Assembly (NCBI RefSeq): GCF_002284565.1
Contig: NZ_NPKI01000036.1
Location: forward strand, 1 to 56,673
Direction: 5' to 3'
DNA from: Mesorhizobium mediterraneum
GTDB taxonomy: Bacteria; Pseudomonadota; Alphaproteobacteria; Rhizobiales; Rhizobiaceae
DNA: 56,673 bases
Below the pieces are notes generated by a model. That model searched no databases, had not been told where the DNA came from, and saw nothing but the letters and a program-made list of their open reading frames with translations. Position numbers and translations under genes: made by a program. Shown here one piece after another: positions 28,355 through 37,250 of this stretch; the stretch's first letter is position 1, and every line of letters starts with the position of its first letter.

Positions 28355-29233
28355 ATGTCCATTCGCCGATGGAGATCTCTGCTCTTCGTTCCTTCTCATG
28401 TTCCGCGTTTTGTGGAGGCGGCTCATGAGCGCGGGGCAGATGGCATCATACTCGACCTAGAGGACTCCGTTCCCCAGGATCAAAAAGGTGAGTCACGGCG
28501 CCAGCTTGGTGCATCCGTGGCAAAGGTGGGCCGCAGGGGCGCTTCTGTTTTAGTTCGCGTGAATCGCGGTTTGCGAGCCTTGGCGGCCGATCTCGACGCA
28601 GCCGTGATGGCGGGCGTTGATGCACTTGTTCTTCCGAAAGTGGATTCGGCAGCGTGGGTAGCTGAGATCGCGAATGCGGTATCGGAACTCGAACGAGAAA
28701 GAAATCTTCCGTTGGGACGTATCCGGTTTCTTGCCCAAATCGAGACCCCAGGTGCCTTGCAAGAGCTATCGGCCATTGCCTCGTCACATCCCAGGATGGT
28801 CGCAATGGCCCTTGGCCCTGAAGACTTTAGTGCCGCTGTTGGCGGCGCCCCAGAACTTGATCTTCTCTTGACGCCAAACCTTTCTGTTCTTTTTGCCGCC
28901 CGTGCGGCCGGGTTGCTCCCGCTGGGCTTCATAGGAAGCATTGGCGCGTTCTCTGACACTCACAAACTTCGTGAGGCTGCGGAGCGTGCACGGCGGCTCG
29001 GCTTTGCCGGAGCTTTGGCGATCCACCCAAACCAGGTCGCCATATTCAATGACGCTTTTTCGCCAAGCCCACAGGAACTCGAATGGGCCCGTCGTGTCCT
29101 CGCGGCGGAGAAAGATGCGACGGCGCAGGGCATAGGCGCGTTCGCGCTGGACGGAAGGATGGTCGATCCACCGGTTATCCAAAGGGCCCGAGATATCATC
29201 GCCACGGATCCGGGCGCCGGGTTGGGCGTCTGA
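28355..29233 (+). CDS. CitE/HpcH-family acyl-CoA lyase, probable citramalyl-CoA lyase
   Basis: The roughly 292-residue protein is a HpcH/HpaI aldolase/citrate lyase beta-like enzyme. Family motifs are RSLLFVPSHVPRFVEAA, GIILDLEDSVP (metal/substrate site), VLVRVNRG, ALVLPKVDS, FLAQIETPGAL and MALGPEDFSAAVG. The catalytic block near the end is FAGALAIHPNQVAIFNDAF. The set resembles malyl-/citramalyl-CoA lyases. In this cluster it would split (S)-citramalyl-CoA into acetyl-CoA and pyruvate; this is inference from neighbours. An ATG at 28322 would add 11 residues, but the family starts near 28355. Confidence 0.88.
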   Translation: MSIRRWRSLLFVPSHVPRFVEAAHERGADGIILDLEDSVPQDQKGESRRQLGASVAKVGRRGASVLVRVNRGLRALAADLDAAVMAGVDALVLPKVDSAAWVAEIANAVSELERERNLPLGRIRFLAQIETPGALQELSAIASSHPRMVAMALGPEDFSAAVGGAPELDLLLTPNLSVLFAARAAGLLPLGFIGSIGAFSDTHKLREAAERARRLGFAGALAIHPNQVAIFNDAFSPSPQELEWARRVLAAEKDATAQGIGAFALDGRMVDPPVIQRARDIIATDPGAGLGV

Positions 29234-29358
29234 GGCCTCAGAGGTTGGTTACCGACCCTACGGCTAGGCGTTATGCAACTCGGCACAATTATTGCTGTCG
29301 CGCCATCGCATTTCGAGATAGATTAAACTAATTGCAGTCCGCTCTCGGATGGGTACTC

Positions 29359-30285
29359 GTGGAAATCAGGCAGTTAAGATACTTCGTCGGTGTGGTCGAA
29401 GCAGGCAGTTTCACGAAGGCCGCTGGCTTCCTTAATGTTGCCCAGAGTGCGCTGAGCCTGCATGTGCGTCAACTGGAGGAAGCCTTCGGCACTCAACTGC
29501 TGATACGCGACAGGACCGGTGTGAGCGTGACGGCGTCAGGAGCCAAACTGCTCGATCGCGCTCGGGCGATTCTTAAAGAAATTCGACTTACCGAGGTGGA
29601 ATTGACCAACACAGCTGCTTCCCCCGCCGGGGAGGTGACGATTGGCATTCCGTCTGGAGCTGCCCGCGTCCTGAGCGGCCCCCTGCTTGAGTCGGTGAGA
29701 AACGAACTGCCCAGGGTCTCCCTCAAGATGGTCGAGGGTATGACGGGACCGCTGGAGGAGTGGATGGCTGCTGGACGCTTCAATCTGGCGGTACTCTACC
29801 GCACTGCGGATAGCGTAGGCCGAATGACGGTGATAGCGAGCGAAAACCTTTGTCTGGTGGTACCGTCGGGTGAGCCGCCTTTCGAAGATGCGATATCTCT
29901 GGCCGACCTGCATGCATTCCCCCTGGCGGTTCCCATGCGCAATAACAATGTCAGGCGTTCGGTGGCTGACGTCGTCGCACAGCACGGTTGCGCGCTGGAC
30001 GTCAGGTTTGAAGTGGACTCGCTTTCAACGATCATCAACATGGTCGTAGAGGGGAAAGCGCATTCTATTCTCGCCGCGTCTGCGGTTCAGAAAGAAGCCT
30101 CTCAGGGTCTGGTCCGTACGGTCAAGATCGTGGATCCGGTGATTTCCCGCTCCGTTGTGCTTGCTGTAAACCCGAAAGATGAGCGTTCCGCCGCCGTGTC
30201 CGCAGTCCGCAAGCTCATTCCGAAGGTCGCTCGAGAATTGATTGAAATCCGGAGCTGGGCAGCGGTGGCGCCTGAGGCGACCTGA
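29359..30285 (+). CDS. LysR-family transcriptional regulator
   Basis: The product has the N-terminal LysR winged HTH (IRQLRYFVGVVEAGSFTKAA through LSLHVRQLEEAFGTQLLIRD) and a C-terminal substrate-binding domain starting near GEVTIGIPSG. It is about 308 residues from the GTG at 29359, where the family's VEIRQLRYF start lies; a TTG at 29332 is the other candidate. It sits in the middle of the catabolic block on the same strand, 126 bp after the lyase and 195 bp before the aldehyde dehydrogenase. It is the obvious local regulator and likely responds to a pathway intermediate. Confidence 0.9.
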   Translation: MEIRQLRYFVGVVEAGSFTKAAGFLNVAQSALSLHVRQLEEAFGTQLLIRDRTGVSVTASGAKLLDRARAILKEIRLTEVELTNTAASPAGEVTIGIPSGAARVLSGPLLESVRNELPRVSLKMVEGMTGPLEEWMAAGRFNLAVLYRTADSVGRMTVIASENLCLVVPSGEPPFEDAISLADLHAFPLAVPMRNNNVRRSVADVVAQHGCALDVRFEVDSLSTIINMVVEGKAHSILAASAVQKEASQGLVRTVKIVDPVISRSVVLAVNPKDERSAAVSAVRKLIPKVARELIEIRSWAAVAPEAT

Positions 30286-30480
30286 CAAACTAACCTTTAA
30301 AGCTGGGCATCATCTTTTGCGGCCATTAGGACCAGCCCGATCTGGATTCCAGATGGATTTCGGCAATATTCGATATTTGACCCGCCGCGACCATCGCGAT
30401 GAAACTGGCTCAAGCGAGTTCAGCAGTTTCGATATCGAAACTGCGCTCGTATGCAAGAATTCAGTCAAGTGGAGCCCGCG

Positions 30481-31914
30481 ATGTCCGACGCCAAGAGTTA
30501 CGAGCTCTTCATTAATGGCAAATGGCGAGCCGGTGGTAGCCGAGCCACTTTGCCGGTGATCAACCCGGCGACGGAGAAGGTATTTGCCTCAGTGGCCTCG
30601 GCTACGGTTTCAGACTTGGATGAAGCTCTTGCTTCGGCAGAACGCAGCCGCAAGGCGTGGTCCTCACGACCCGCCAAAGAGCGTGGCGAGATACTCGTCT
30701 CTGCCGCCAGCATTCTGGCAGAGAAAGCTGGCGCCGCAGCCAGGGACCTGTCGTCCGAACAGGGAAAGACGATTGCCGAAGCAACAGGAGAGTACGCGCG
30801 CGCAGTCGAAACGCTGGAATGGAATGGCCGGCATGCCGATGAGTTGTCGACCCCGATTCCGTTGGGTCCGAACAGGATGATCGTCCCGGAGGCCCTCGGT
30901 GTCGTCGCTGCCTTTACGCCGTGGAACTATCCAGCCGTTCTCATCGCCCGCAAGCTCGCCCCCGCGCTGGCGGCAGGCTGCCCGGTGATCCTCAAAGGGG
31001 CCGAAGAGACGCCAAGCGTGGCTGTCCATATCGTGGAATCTTTGCGTCAAGCAGGGATACCGCAAGGCGTGGTCAACCTGGTGTTCGGTGTTCCTGTGCA
31101 TATATCACGGCATCTGCTCAGTTCGCCAATTGTGAAAGTCTTGACGTTCACGGGGTCGACCGCTGTTGGGAAACAGCTGGCCACACTGGCCGCGAATAAT
31201 CTGCAGCGCTGCATCCTTGAGCTCGGTGGACATTCCCCGGTTATTGTGTGCGAAGATGCCGACCTGGCAACGGCGATACCGGCTATTTCGGAATACAAAT
31301 TCGAGTGCGCGGGCCAGAGTTGTAATGCGCCCAGCAGGATTCTTGTCGCCCGATCCCGCTATGAGGAATTCCTGTTCCGGATGACGGAGGCGGTCCGAAA
31401 AATCAGGATCGGTCCACCGGATGACCCTGCAACGCAGATGGGTCCCATGGCAAACGCGCGGCGAATCGAGGCCATGCAGCGCCTGACCAAAGATGCGGTA
31501 GAGGGCGGCGCCCAAATCGAGACCGGTGGCACCCCCCTTGACCGACCGGGGTTTTACTGGCCGCCAACCATCCTGACTGGCGTACCGAAGGAAGCGAGAG
31601 TGCTTCATGAAGAGCCGTTCGGACCAATTCTCACCGTGGCTCCTTTCGATACGATCGAAGAGGCGATCGATGAAGCCAACGCCACGGAGTACGGTCTGGC
31701 CGCCTACTTGTTTACTGGCGCGGCCGATACGCAACAGAGGCTTGTGGGCGGTCTTTCTGCGGGCGCTGTTAGTGTGAATTACCTGAAAGGGGTTTCCGCT
31801 GATGCCCCTTATGGAGGAGTCAAGCAAAGCGGCTATGGATATGAAGGCGGCGAGCAGGGGGTGCGAAGCTTCCAGATTCTGAAAGTGGTCAATGGCCTCG
31901 GTTCATTTGGATAA
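30481..31914 (+). CDS. NAD(P)-dependent aldehyde dehydrogenase
   Basis: The 477-residue protein is a complete ALDH-superfamily enzyme. It has FTPWNYPAVLIARKLAPAL (cofactor site), the TFTGSTAVGK Rossmann motif, the catalytic Glu in LELGGHSP and the catalytic Cys in ECAGQSCNAPSR. EEPFGPILTV and the C-terminal PYGGVKQSGYGYEGG are also present. It resembles succinate-semialdehyde dehydrogenases. Its link to methylaspartate breakdown is not obvious; it might oxidise a semialdehyde made by the nearby class III aminotransferase. The fumarase begins 6 bp after its stop, so they are probably co-transcribed. Confidence 0.9.
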   Translation: MSDAKSYELFINGKWRAGGSRATLPVINPATEKVFASVASATVSDLDEALASAERSRKAWSSRPAKERGEILVSAASILAEKAGAAARDLSSEQGKTIAEATGEYARAVETLEWNGRHADELSTPIPLGPNRMIVPEALGVVAAFTPWNYPAVLIARKLAPALAAGCPVILKGAEETPSVAVHIVESLRQAGIPQGVVNLVFGVPVHISRHLLSSPIVKVLTFTGSTAVGKQLATLAANNLQRCILELGGHSPVIVCEDADLATAIPAISEYKFECAGQSCNAPSRILVARSRYEEFLFRMTEAVRKIRIGPPDDPATQMGPMANARRIEAMQRLTKDAVEGGAQIETGGTPLDRPGFYWPPTILTGVPKEARVLHEEPFGPILTVAPFDTIEEAIDEANATEYGLAAYLFTGAADTQQRLVGGLSAGAVSVNYLKGVSADAPYGGVKQSGYGYEGGEQGVRSFQILKVVNGLGSFG

Positions 31915-31920
31915 AATCCG

Positions 31921-33465
31921 GTGGGAAACAGAACACGGACCATGGCCGGTAGCGACATCACAAGGAGCGTCGCCGACGCCCTTCAGTACATCTCGTACTA
32001 TCATCCTCCAGATTATATCCGGTCTCTTTCTCACGCATACACGCGAGAACAGAGCCCGTCGGCGAAGAATGCCATAGGTCAGATTCTGCTGAACTCCCGC
32101 ATGGCGGCCTTTGGGCGGCGCCCGATTTGTCAGGACACCGGACTTGTGGTTGTCTTCGCAAAGGTCGGCATGGATGCCCGCATTAAGTCAACGGCCAGTT
32201 TCGCTGATCTTGTGAATGAGGGCGTACGTCAAGCCTATCTCGATCCGGACAATCCCCTTCGGGCATCGATCGTTGCGGATCCCCTCGCTAGACGGGTCAA
32301 CACCCGAGACAACACGCCGGCAGTTGTCCATGTCGACCTGGTGCAAGGTAACCAGATTGAGATCACCATCGCCGCGAAAGGCGGCGGGTCGGAGAACAAG
32401 GCACGTTTTACCACCCTCAATCCCAGCGCCTCCGTTTCCGACTGGGTGGTCAATACCGTTTCGACTCTTGGCAGCGGGTGGTGTCCACCTGGACTGATCT
32501 CTGTCGGCATCGGTGGTAGCGCTGAAAAGGCGATGCTGCTGGCCAAGGAGGCCATGAACGAGCCCATCGATATGGCGGAACTGATCGCAAGGGGGGCGTC
32601 AAGCGCAGAGGAGGGGCTGCGGATTGAGCTTTATGAGCGGATCAACGCGCTTGGTATCGGCGCCCAAGGCCTTGGTGGTCTGACGACAGTCGTTGACATC
32701 AAGGTTGCGACCTATCCTACTCATGCAGCGTCCAAGCCTGTGGCGCTCATCCCGCAATGCGCCGCCAACCGGCACCTGAAGTTCACTTTGGACGGCTCTG
32801 GACCCATCAGCCTCCAGCCGCCCGATTTGCGCGAATGGCCCGACATCGGAACCGACGAATTGAACCCAGCCGGCGTCCGGCGGGTCAATTTAGATACGCT
32901 GACGAAGGAAGAGACGGCATCGTGGCGCTGCGGTGAAACGCTCCTGCTGTCTGGAAAGTTGCTGACGGGCCGTGACGCTGCCCACAAACGAATGGTCGAA
33001 CTGATCGATGCCGGCAAGCCGCTTCCAGTCGATCTGCGGGGACGGGTGATCTACTACGTCGGCCCCGTCCGGGCAGTGAGGAATGAGGTCGTTGGACCCG
33101 CTGGTCCAACAACCTCCAGCCGCTTGGACGATTTTACGGACAAGGTGCTCGCCGAAACCGGCCTTTTCGCGATGGTGGGCAAAGCGGAGAGGGGACCGGC
33201 GGCCATAGCGTCGATTGTAAGACACAAAACGCCATACCTTGCTGCAGTGGGTGGCGCTGCTTACCTGATTTCAAAATCGATTAAGGCGGCGTGGATCGTT
33301 GCCTTTGAAGACCTGGGCATGGAAGCCATCTATGAATTCGAGGTGCAGGACATGCCTGTTATCATGGCCGTCGATGTTGAGGGAAACTCCATTCACAATT
33401 CCGGGCCTCTTGAGTGGCGTAAGCGTATGGCGGCCGACAGCATCGCACGCAACATCGGTGTTTGA
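31921..33465 (+). CDS. Class I fumarate hydratase-type enzyme, probable mesaconase
   Basis: The product is a two-part class I (iron-sulfur) fumarase, with the alpha domain to about residue 285 and the beta domain (GDAAHKRM-like, here GRDAAHKRMVELID) after it. The three [4Fe-4S] cysteines are visible in PICQDTGLVV, GSGWCPPGL and LIPQCAANRH. Enzymes of this class hydrate mesaconate to (S)-citramalate as well as fumarate to malate. Beside methylaspartate ammonia-lyase, a mesaconase role is likely. The GTG at 31921 gives 514 residues; the ATG at 31942 is equally plausible because neither has a strong Shine-Dalgarno. Confidence 0.9.
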   Translation: MGNRTRTMAGSDITRSVADALQYISYYHPPDYIRSLSHAYTREQSPSAKNAIGQILLNSRMAAFGRRPICQDTGLVVVFAKVGMDARIKSTASFADLVNEGVRQAYLDPDNPLRASIVADPLARRVNTRDNTPAVVHVDLVQGNQIEITIAAKGGGSENKARFTTLNPSASVSDWVVNTVSTLGSGWCPPGLISVGIGGSAEKAMLLAKEAMNEPIDMAELIARGASSAEEGLRIELYERINALGIGAQGLGGLTTVVDIKVATYPTHAASKPVALIPQCAANRHLKFTLDGSGPISLQPPDLREWPDIGTDELNPAGVRRVNLDTLTKEETASWRCGETLLLSGKLLTGRDAAHKRMVELIDAGKPLPVDLRGRVIYYVGPVRAVRNEVVGPAGPTTSSRLDDFTDKVLAETGLFAMVGKAERGPAAIASIVRHKTPYLAAVGGAAYLISKSIKAAWIVAFEDLGMEAIYEFEVQDMPVIMAVDVEGNSIHNSGPLEWRKRMAADSIARNIGV

Positions 33466-33962
33466 GTCTTTCCGTTGGGCGATTTCGGCCAGACTCCCGC
33501 GCCAAATTGTCGGGCAAGCCGTAAGACGAGCGGCATTTGCGGTGCCATGCGCCTTGGCGGGCCGGACGAGCAAGGCCTTCAATTCACTCCAATAGCTGAA
33601 TGTGCCAGTGAATACTGCATTGAATATGCCGTACACGCGATCGAGGCTCGAATGCCGTCGCGGCGTCTATCAAGTACGGCAGCGGAGTTCAGTAAATGGG
33701 TTATCTATTTATCAGGAGGTCTCCGCCGCGGCCGGCTATCCTCTCCAGCTGCATCATTGCCCCGTTAGGCGTCGGGGCGATAGCCAAACTACTTCTGCAG
33801 CTTTTCTCAGCTGATCGCTCTCCCTCAGCTGATTTTGGTACCCATTCTGGCACATCTCGGGCCTGGAACGGATGCCTTCCACTGCTACATTCGCTCGTTT
33901 CAATTGATGATAGAATTGATCGGCACACAACGCGATGTCGATCGCTGCTTGAGAGACAGGTT
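33466..33962. other. Intergenic region before the Lrp regulator
   Basis: No gene or terminator was recognised over about 500 bp. Part of it presumably holds the regulator's promoter. Confidence 0.35.
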
Positions 33963-34460
33963 ATGAAGTCGAAACCCGACCCCGTGCAACTCGACAGTTG
34001 GGACGTCCGGATTCTCTCCGAGATTCAGGCAGACGGTCGGATTTCAAAAAGTGAGCTTGCAAAACGAGTTCATCTTTCGGCGTCGGCCTGTTCGGAGCGG
34101 CTCCGAGCACTCAAGGCCGCAGGGATTATTGAGGGATTCTATGCGCGACTGAGTCCTGCCCTCATTGGCGGCATGATCTTTGTGATGGTAGAAGTCGTGC
34201 TGGATCGCCATCGTCTTGAGGACCAACGACACTTCGAAACTGCAATCCAAGAGATCCCGGAAATCCTGGACTGCTGGGCAATTGGGGGGCGCGTCGATTA
34301 TCTGATGCGGGTCGCATCTCCTTCTATGGCCGCCTATCAGGATTTCATGGAGGGACTGCTGCAGGCAGGCTTGGGGATTGATCAATACTATAGCCTTGTC
34401 GTCACGAAACCAGTGAAGTCCAATTCACCGATACCTTTGTCCGCACTGAGGCAACGGTGA
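33963..34460 (+). CDS. Lrp/AsnC-family transcriptional regulator
   Basis: The 165-residue protein has the AsnC-type HTH (LDSWDVRILSEIQADGRISK, SELAKRVHLSASACSERLRA) and a C-terminal RAM/ligand-binding domain starting at ARLSPALIGG. The start at 33963 gives the usual family length. Lrp-type proteins respond to amino acids. Immediately downstream is a decayed copy of the promoter and 5' end of the class III aminotransferase that is intact at 38317, so the ancestral arrangement was probably regulator plus aminotransferase. Confidence 0.9.
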   Translation: MKSKPDPVQLDSWDVRILSEIQADGRISKSELAKRVHLSASACSERLRALKAAGIIEGFYARLSPALIGGMIFVMVEVVLDRHRLEDQRHFETAIQEIPEILDCWAIGGRVDYLMRVASPSMAAYQDFMEGLLQAGLGIDQYYSLVVTKPVKSNSPIPLSALRQR

Positions 34461-34486
34461 AACCGAAAGTTTAAGTTTCAACGGCG

Positions 34487-34755
34487 TTTGGCACGGATCC
34501 CGTAGATTCGTCGGCAAAAGGCGCCCATTCCGACGAAACTCAAGGGACATGTGCGGTATACTAATTGCTGGAAAAAAGTGGCCGAGCGCTATCCGCCGGT
34601 TGATGGCAAGGAAGGACGATGCGCTTGAGCAATCTGGAACCGATCATTCCAGGAGACGAATCGAAGCAGCCATCGGACGCACTTGCCCAGCACGGTTACG
34701 GCGAGAAGCCAAACCGGATCGTGCCTGGTTGAGGAGGCGTCCATATCTAAGATGC
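34487..34755 (+). pseudogene. Decayed duplicate of aminotransferase promoter and 5' end
   Basis: About 265 bp correspond block by block to 38190-38465. Shared blocks include GAAACTCAAGGGAC (34535-34548), a CGGTAT-CT-A-TTGCT block and the Shine-Dalgarno. The start ATGCGCTTGAGCAATCTGG at 34619 is also shared, as is the region encoding the segment before VYIW. Here the frame is broken soon after the start and the rest of the gene is missing. Spacing from the conserved upstream block to the ATG is 84 bp, against 86 bp in the intact copy. Confidence 0.75.
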
Positions 34756-35268
34756 GAAGTGCCGAAAAATGCCTCTACCGCTACTTCAAGGGGGGAACTT
34801 TCGCCCTGGATTGGCGATCAGTGGCGATTGAGCTTAGTCGCGGTCAGCGCATCCGTGTAGGGGGCGAAATCTACAGCGAGGGTTTGGCAAGCCGACGGAT
34901 AGCGGGAGTGCAAGCTGGCCCGCTTGGCCTTGGCGACCAACCCGGCCCTCAACGCCTGCGGACATTCGGAGATCGCTCCATCGCGTTTTTACGTCCTAAG
35001 TTCGTTGCTGATCGAGATTAGGAGATCGTCTGTCCTGTTTGACATTGCTGGTCTCCGCAGCCTTCTAAGCGAGGAGCATGGCTGTGCCGGGGTCGCGTAG
35101 GTGGGTGACAAGGCCGGTCACTCCTGCCAGCCGACGTGGTCTTTGAGAAGGTGGAGGTTGCGCTACCCGGCTGGAGAGCATGGTGCCAGTTTTCACAAGA
35201 CAAGGGTCGCTTAATCGAATGGGCGTCAAGTTCATAGATTGCGAACAGATCATGGGGGGATTTGAATA
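34756..35268. other. Region between aminotransferase remnant and TIR operon
   Basis: One frame (about 34740-35021) gives FKGGTFALDWRSVAIELSRG, which looks protein-like but matches nothing I know. No other gene was recognised. The TIR operon's promoter should lie near 35150-35260. Confidence 0.35.
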
Positions 35269-35856
35269 GTGCTACTGACCGAGGCAGAGCTGAAAAGAGT
35301 TGCGAATGCCAGTCGAGGACATAGAGCCGCATCGATCGTTCTAAAGGAAGAGACGGCCGCAGCTACAGCCAGATCGTCATTCGACGTTTTTCTGTCACAT
35401 TCTTTCAAGGACGCAGAGATCATTCTCGGTGTGAAGCGAATTTTCGAGGAGCTTGGGTTCACTGCTTACGTAGATTGGGTCGAAGATTCACAACTGGACC
35501 GCACAAAGGTCTCCTCGGCCACCGCCGAGTTGCTGCGGACCCGTATGAGGCAGTCAAAGACGCTAATCTATGTGCATTCAAACAATTCTCCAGGATCCAG
35601 ATGGATGCCTTGGGAGCTTGGCTTTTTCGATGGGTTTCGGACCGCGGTAGCGGTTCTGCCCGTGGCAAAAAATTCTTCGGAAACATTCTCCGGGCAAGAA
35701 TTTTTGGGCCTATACCCTTACATTGATGGGACAGGACCTGCATTCCTGTTTATGAACAGAGGGATCGCGCCTCGCTCAAGAATAGGCTCTGTAAGCTCGA
35801 CTGCTAACCTCACGTTTGCCAAATCCTGGCTTAAAGAATTTACCGCCACAAAATAG
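35269..35856 (+). CDS. TIR-domain protein, first gene of candidate defence operon
   Basis: The 195-residue product carries a TIR domain from about residue 37 (FDVFLSHSFKDAE, strand A and BB-like start) to about residue 155. The segment GSRWMPWELGFFDGF contains Glu116 at the position of the catalytic Glu of TIR NADases. TIR enzymes cleave NAD+ or make cyclic ADP-ribose signals in bacterial immunity. The first 36 residues form a short helical N-terminal region. The GTG at 35269 follows GGGGGG at good spacing. The SLATT gene begins 17 bp downstream. Whether it is the signal maker, sensor or killer cannot be told from sequence. Confidence 0.85.
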   Translation: MLLTEAELKRVANASRGHRAASIVLKEETAAATARSSFDVFLSHSFKDAEIILGVKRIFEELGFTAYVDWVEDSQLDRTKVSSATAELLRTRMRQSKTLIYVHSNNSPGSRWMPWELGFFDGFRTAVAVLPVAKNSSETFSGQEFLGLYPYIDGTGPAFLFMNRGIAPRSRIGSVSSTANLTFAKSWLKEFTATK

Positions 35857-35873
35857 ACTGGTGTGCTTCAAAA

Positions 35874-36734
35874 ATGAAATATCCTGGACTCTATAATAGC
35901 GCCGACGTGGCATCCAACGAGCAGCAGGCGACGTTTCTCCGCCTGATCCGGGCAGAGTACGTTCTTCTTTTTTTAGCGTCGGTGCTCTCTTTGGACTTGT
36001 CGTCATCAAAAGCCTATTTCGGTGTCTATGCTGCGGTATTTCTTTGCTCAATGGGAGTCCTCATTTTCCGGTCGGTCACAAAGCCCGAGCAGGTCTGGTA
36101 TCAGGCTCGAGCTCTGGCAGAGTCGGTGAAGACATTGACTTGGCGCTTCGCGATGCGAGCACAGCCGTTCGATGACGCGCGCGCGGCTGACGCCAGAGCT
36201 GATTTTCGAAAGCTTATGGAAGATATCCTTGATAGCAATCGTCACCTTGGTAGCGCGTTGAGCGGCACCGATTCAGCATCGCCCCAAACAACGGACGAGA
36301 TGATGTCGATAAGGGACTCCCCGCGAAAAGAACGAAAAGACCTATATCTGCAGAGACGAATCTGCGACCAACGGAAGTGGTACGAGAAGAAGGCGCGCTC
36401 GAACAAGAGGTCCGCGAAAGTCTGGATGGGCCTTGGTATTTTTGCATACGCTCTGGGATTCTCGTTCATCGTAGTACGCATCGCTGACCCCGCGATGCCA
36501 GGCTGGCCGACCGAGCCGCTAATTGTCATCGCCGCCTCCCTTATCGGGTGGACCCAGATCAAGAAATTTAACGAATTGGCATCGGCTTACACGTTGACAG
36601 CTCACGAGATCGGCTTGACTGCCGACCTTATTACGGACGCCAACTCGGATGAGGCATTCTCCGCCGCGGTGAACGAAGCCGAACTGGCTTTCTCACGGGA
36701 GCACACCCAGTGGGTTGCTCGTCAAAACAACTAA
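35874..36734 (+). CDS. SLATT/DUF4231-like protein with two 2TM modules
   Basis: The 286-residue membrane protein has two hydrophobic hairpins: residues about 28-42 and 47-66, and about 184-203 and 214-229. Each is followed by a helix with the SLATT-like pattern, as in VWYQARALAESVKTLTWRF at 74-92, and a second cytosolic helical region (FNELASAYTLTAHEIGLTAD). SLATT domains are predicted pore-forming effectors found next to nucleotide-signalling and NAD-sensing genes (Burroughs and colleagues). The gene is 17 bp after the TIR gene and 9 bp before a ThsB-like gene. A membrane-disrupting effector triggered by a TIR-made signal is the natural inference. Confidence 0.8.
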   Translation: MKYPGLYNSADVASNEQQATFLRLIRAEYVLLFLASVLSLDLSSSKAYFGVYAAVFLCSMGVLIFRSVTKPEQVWYQARALAESVKTLTWRFAMRAQPFDDARAADARADFRKLMEDILDSNRHLGSALSGTDSASPQTTDEMMSIRDSPRKERKDLYLQRRICDQRKWYEKKARSNKRSAKVWMGLGIFAYALGFSFIVVRIADPAMPGWPTEPLIVIAASLIGWTQIKKFNELASAYTLTAHEIGLTADLITDANSDEAFSAAVNEAELAFSREHTQWVARQNN

Positions 36735-36743
36735 GAGACAACA

Positions 36744-37250
36744 ATGGCATACAGCGATCCGACCTATGTAATATTTGACGGCGATGAAGACGCTTGGGCA
36801 TACCGCTTTATGAAAGGGTGGAACGCCAGCGAGAATGTGAGTTTTGAATTCGCGAACGCTCACGATCTGGACAATATGACGAGCCGAGCACAGGACGAAG
36901 ATTATGTTAAACGCAATCTTCGCAACAGAATGAATGGATCGAGCCAGGTACTTGTCCTGATCGGTGAGAAGACGAAAAACCTTTTTCGCTTCGTGCGCTG
37001 GGAAATGGAATTGGCTCTTGATCTAGGTCTGCCGATAATCGCAGCAAACCTTAACGGCTCGCGGCAACAAGATGTGAGCTGTCCGCCTATCATCAGGGAC
37101 AAATGTGTTGTGCACGTGCCGTTCAAGATGAAGGCCATCAAGCACGCGCTAGCCAATTGGCCGAGCGAATTTCATCGGCTTTCAAACGCTCAGCGTGGCG
37201 ATGGCGCCAGGAGCTATGGCGAAAGCACCTATCGCGATCTCGGCTTATAA
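36744..37250 (+). CDS. ThsB-like TIR (DUF1863) protein
   Basis: The 168-residue protein resembles the TIR-like DUF1863/ThsB family of Thoeris systems. It has YVIFDGDEDAWAYRFMKGWN in the first strand-helix unit, SQVLVLIGEKTKN in the central strand and FVRWEMELALDLGLPIIAAN carrying Glu87 at the catalytic-Glu position. In Thoeris, ThsB proteins sense infection and synthesise a cyclic ADP-ribose isomer that activates an effector. No ThsA (SIR2-SLOG or Macro) is present, so the adjacent SLATT protein would be the effector. It closes the three-gene operon. Confidence 0.82.
   Translation: MAYSDPTYVIFDGDEDAWAYRFMKGWNASENVSFEFANAHDLDNMTSRAQDEDYVKRNLRNRMNGSSQVLVLIGEKTKNLFRFVRWEMELALDLGLPIIAANLNGSRQQDVSCPPIIRDKCVVHVPFKMKAIKHALANWPSEFHRLSNAQRGDGARSYGESTYRDLGL

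Noticed and set aside
33690..33900. A short frame beginning MGYLFIRRS before the Lrp gene
   Set aside because: It is in frame with the Lrp gene but far longer than the family at the N-terminus and has no homology; the ATG at 33963 gives the normal length.
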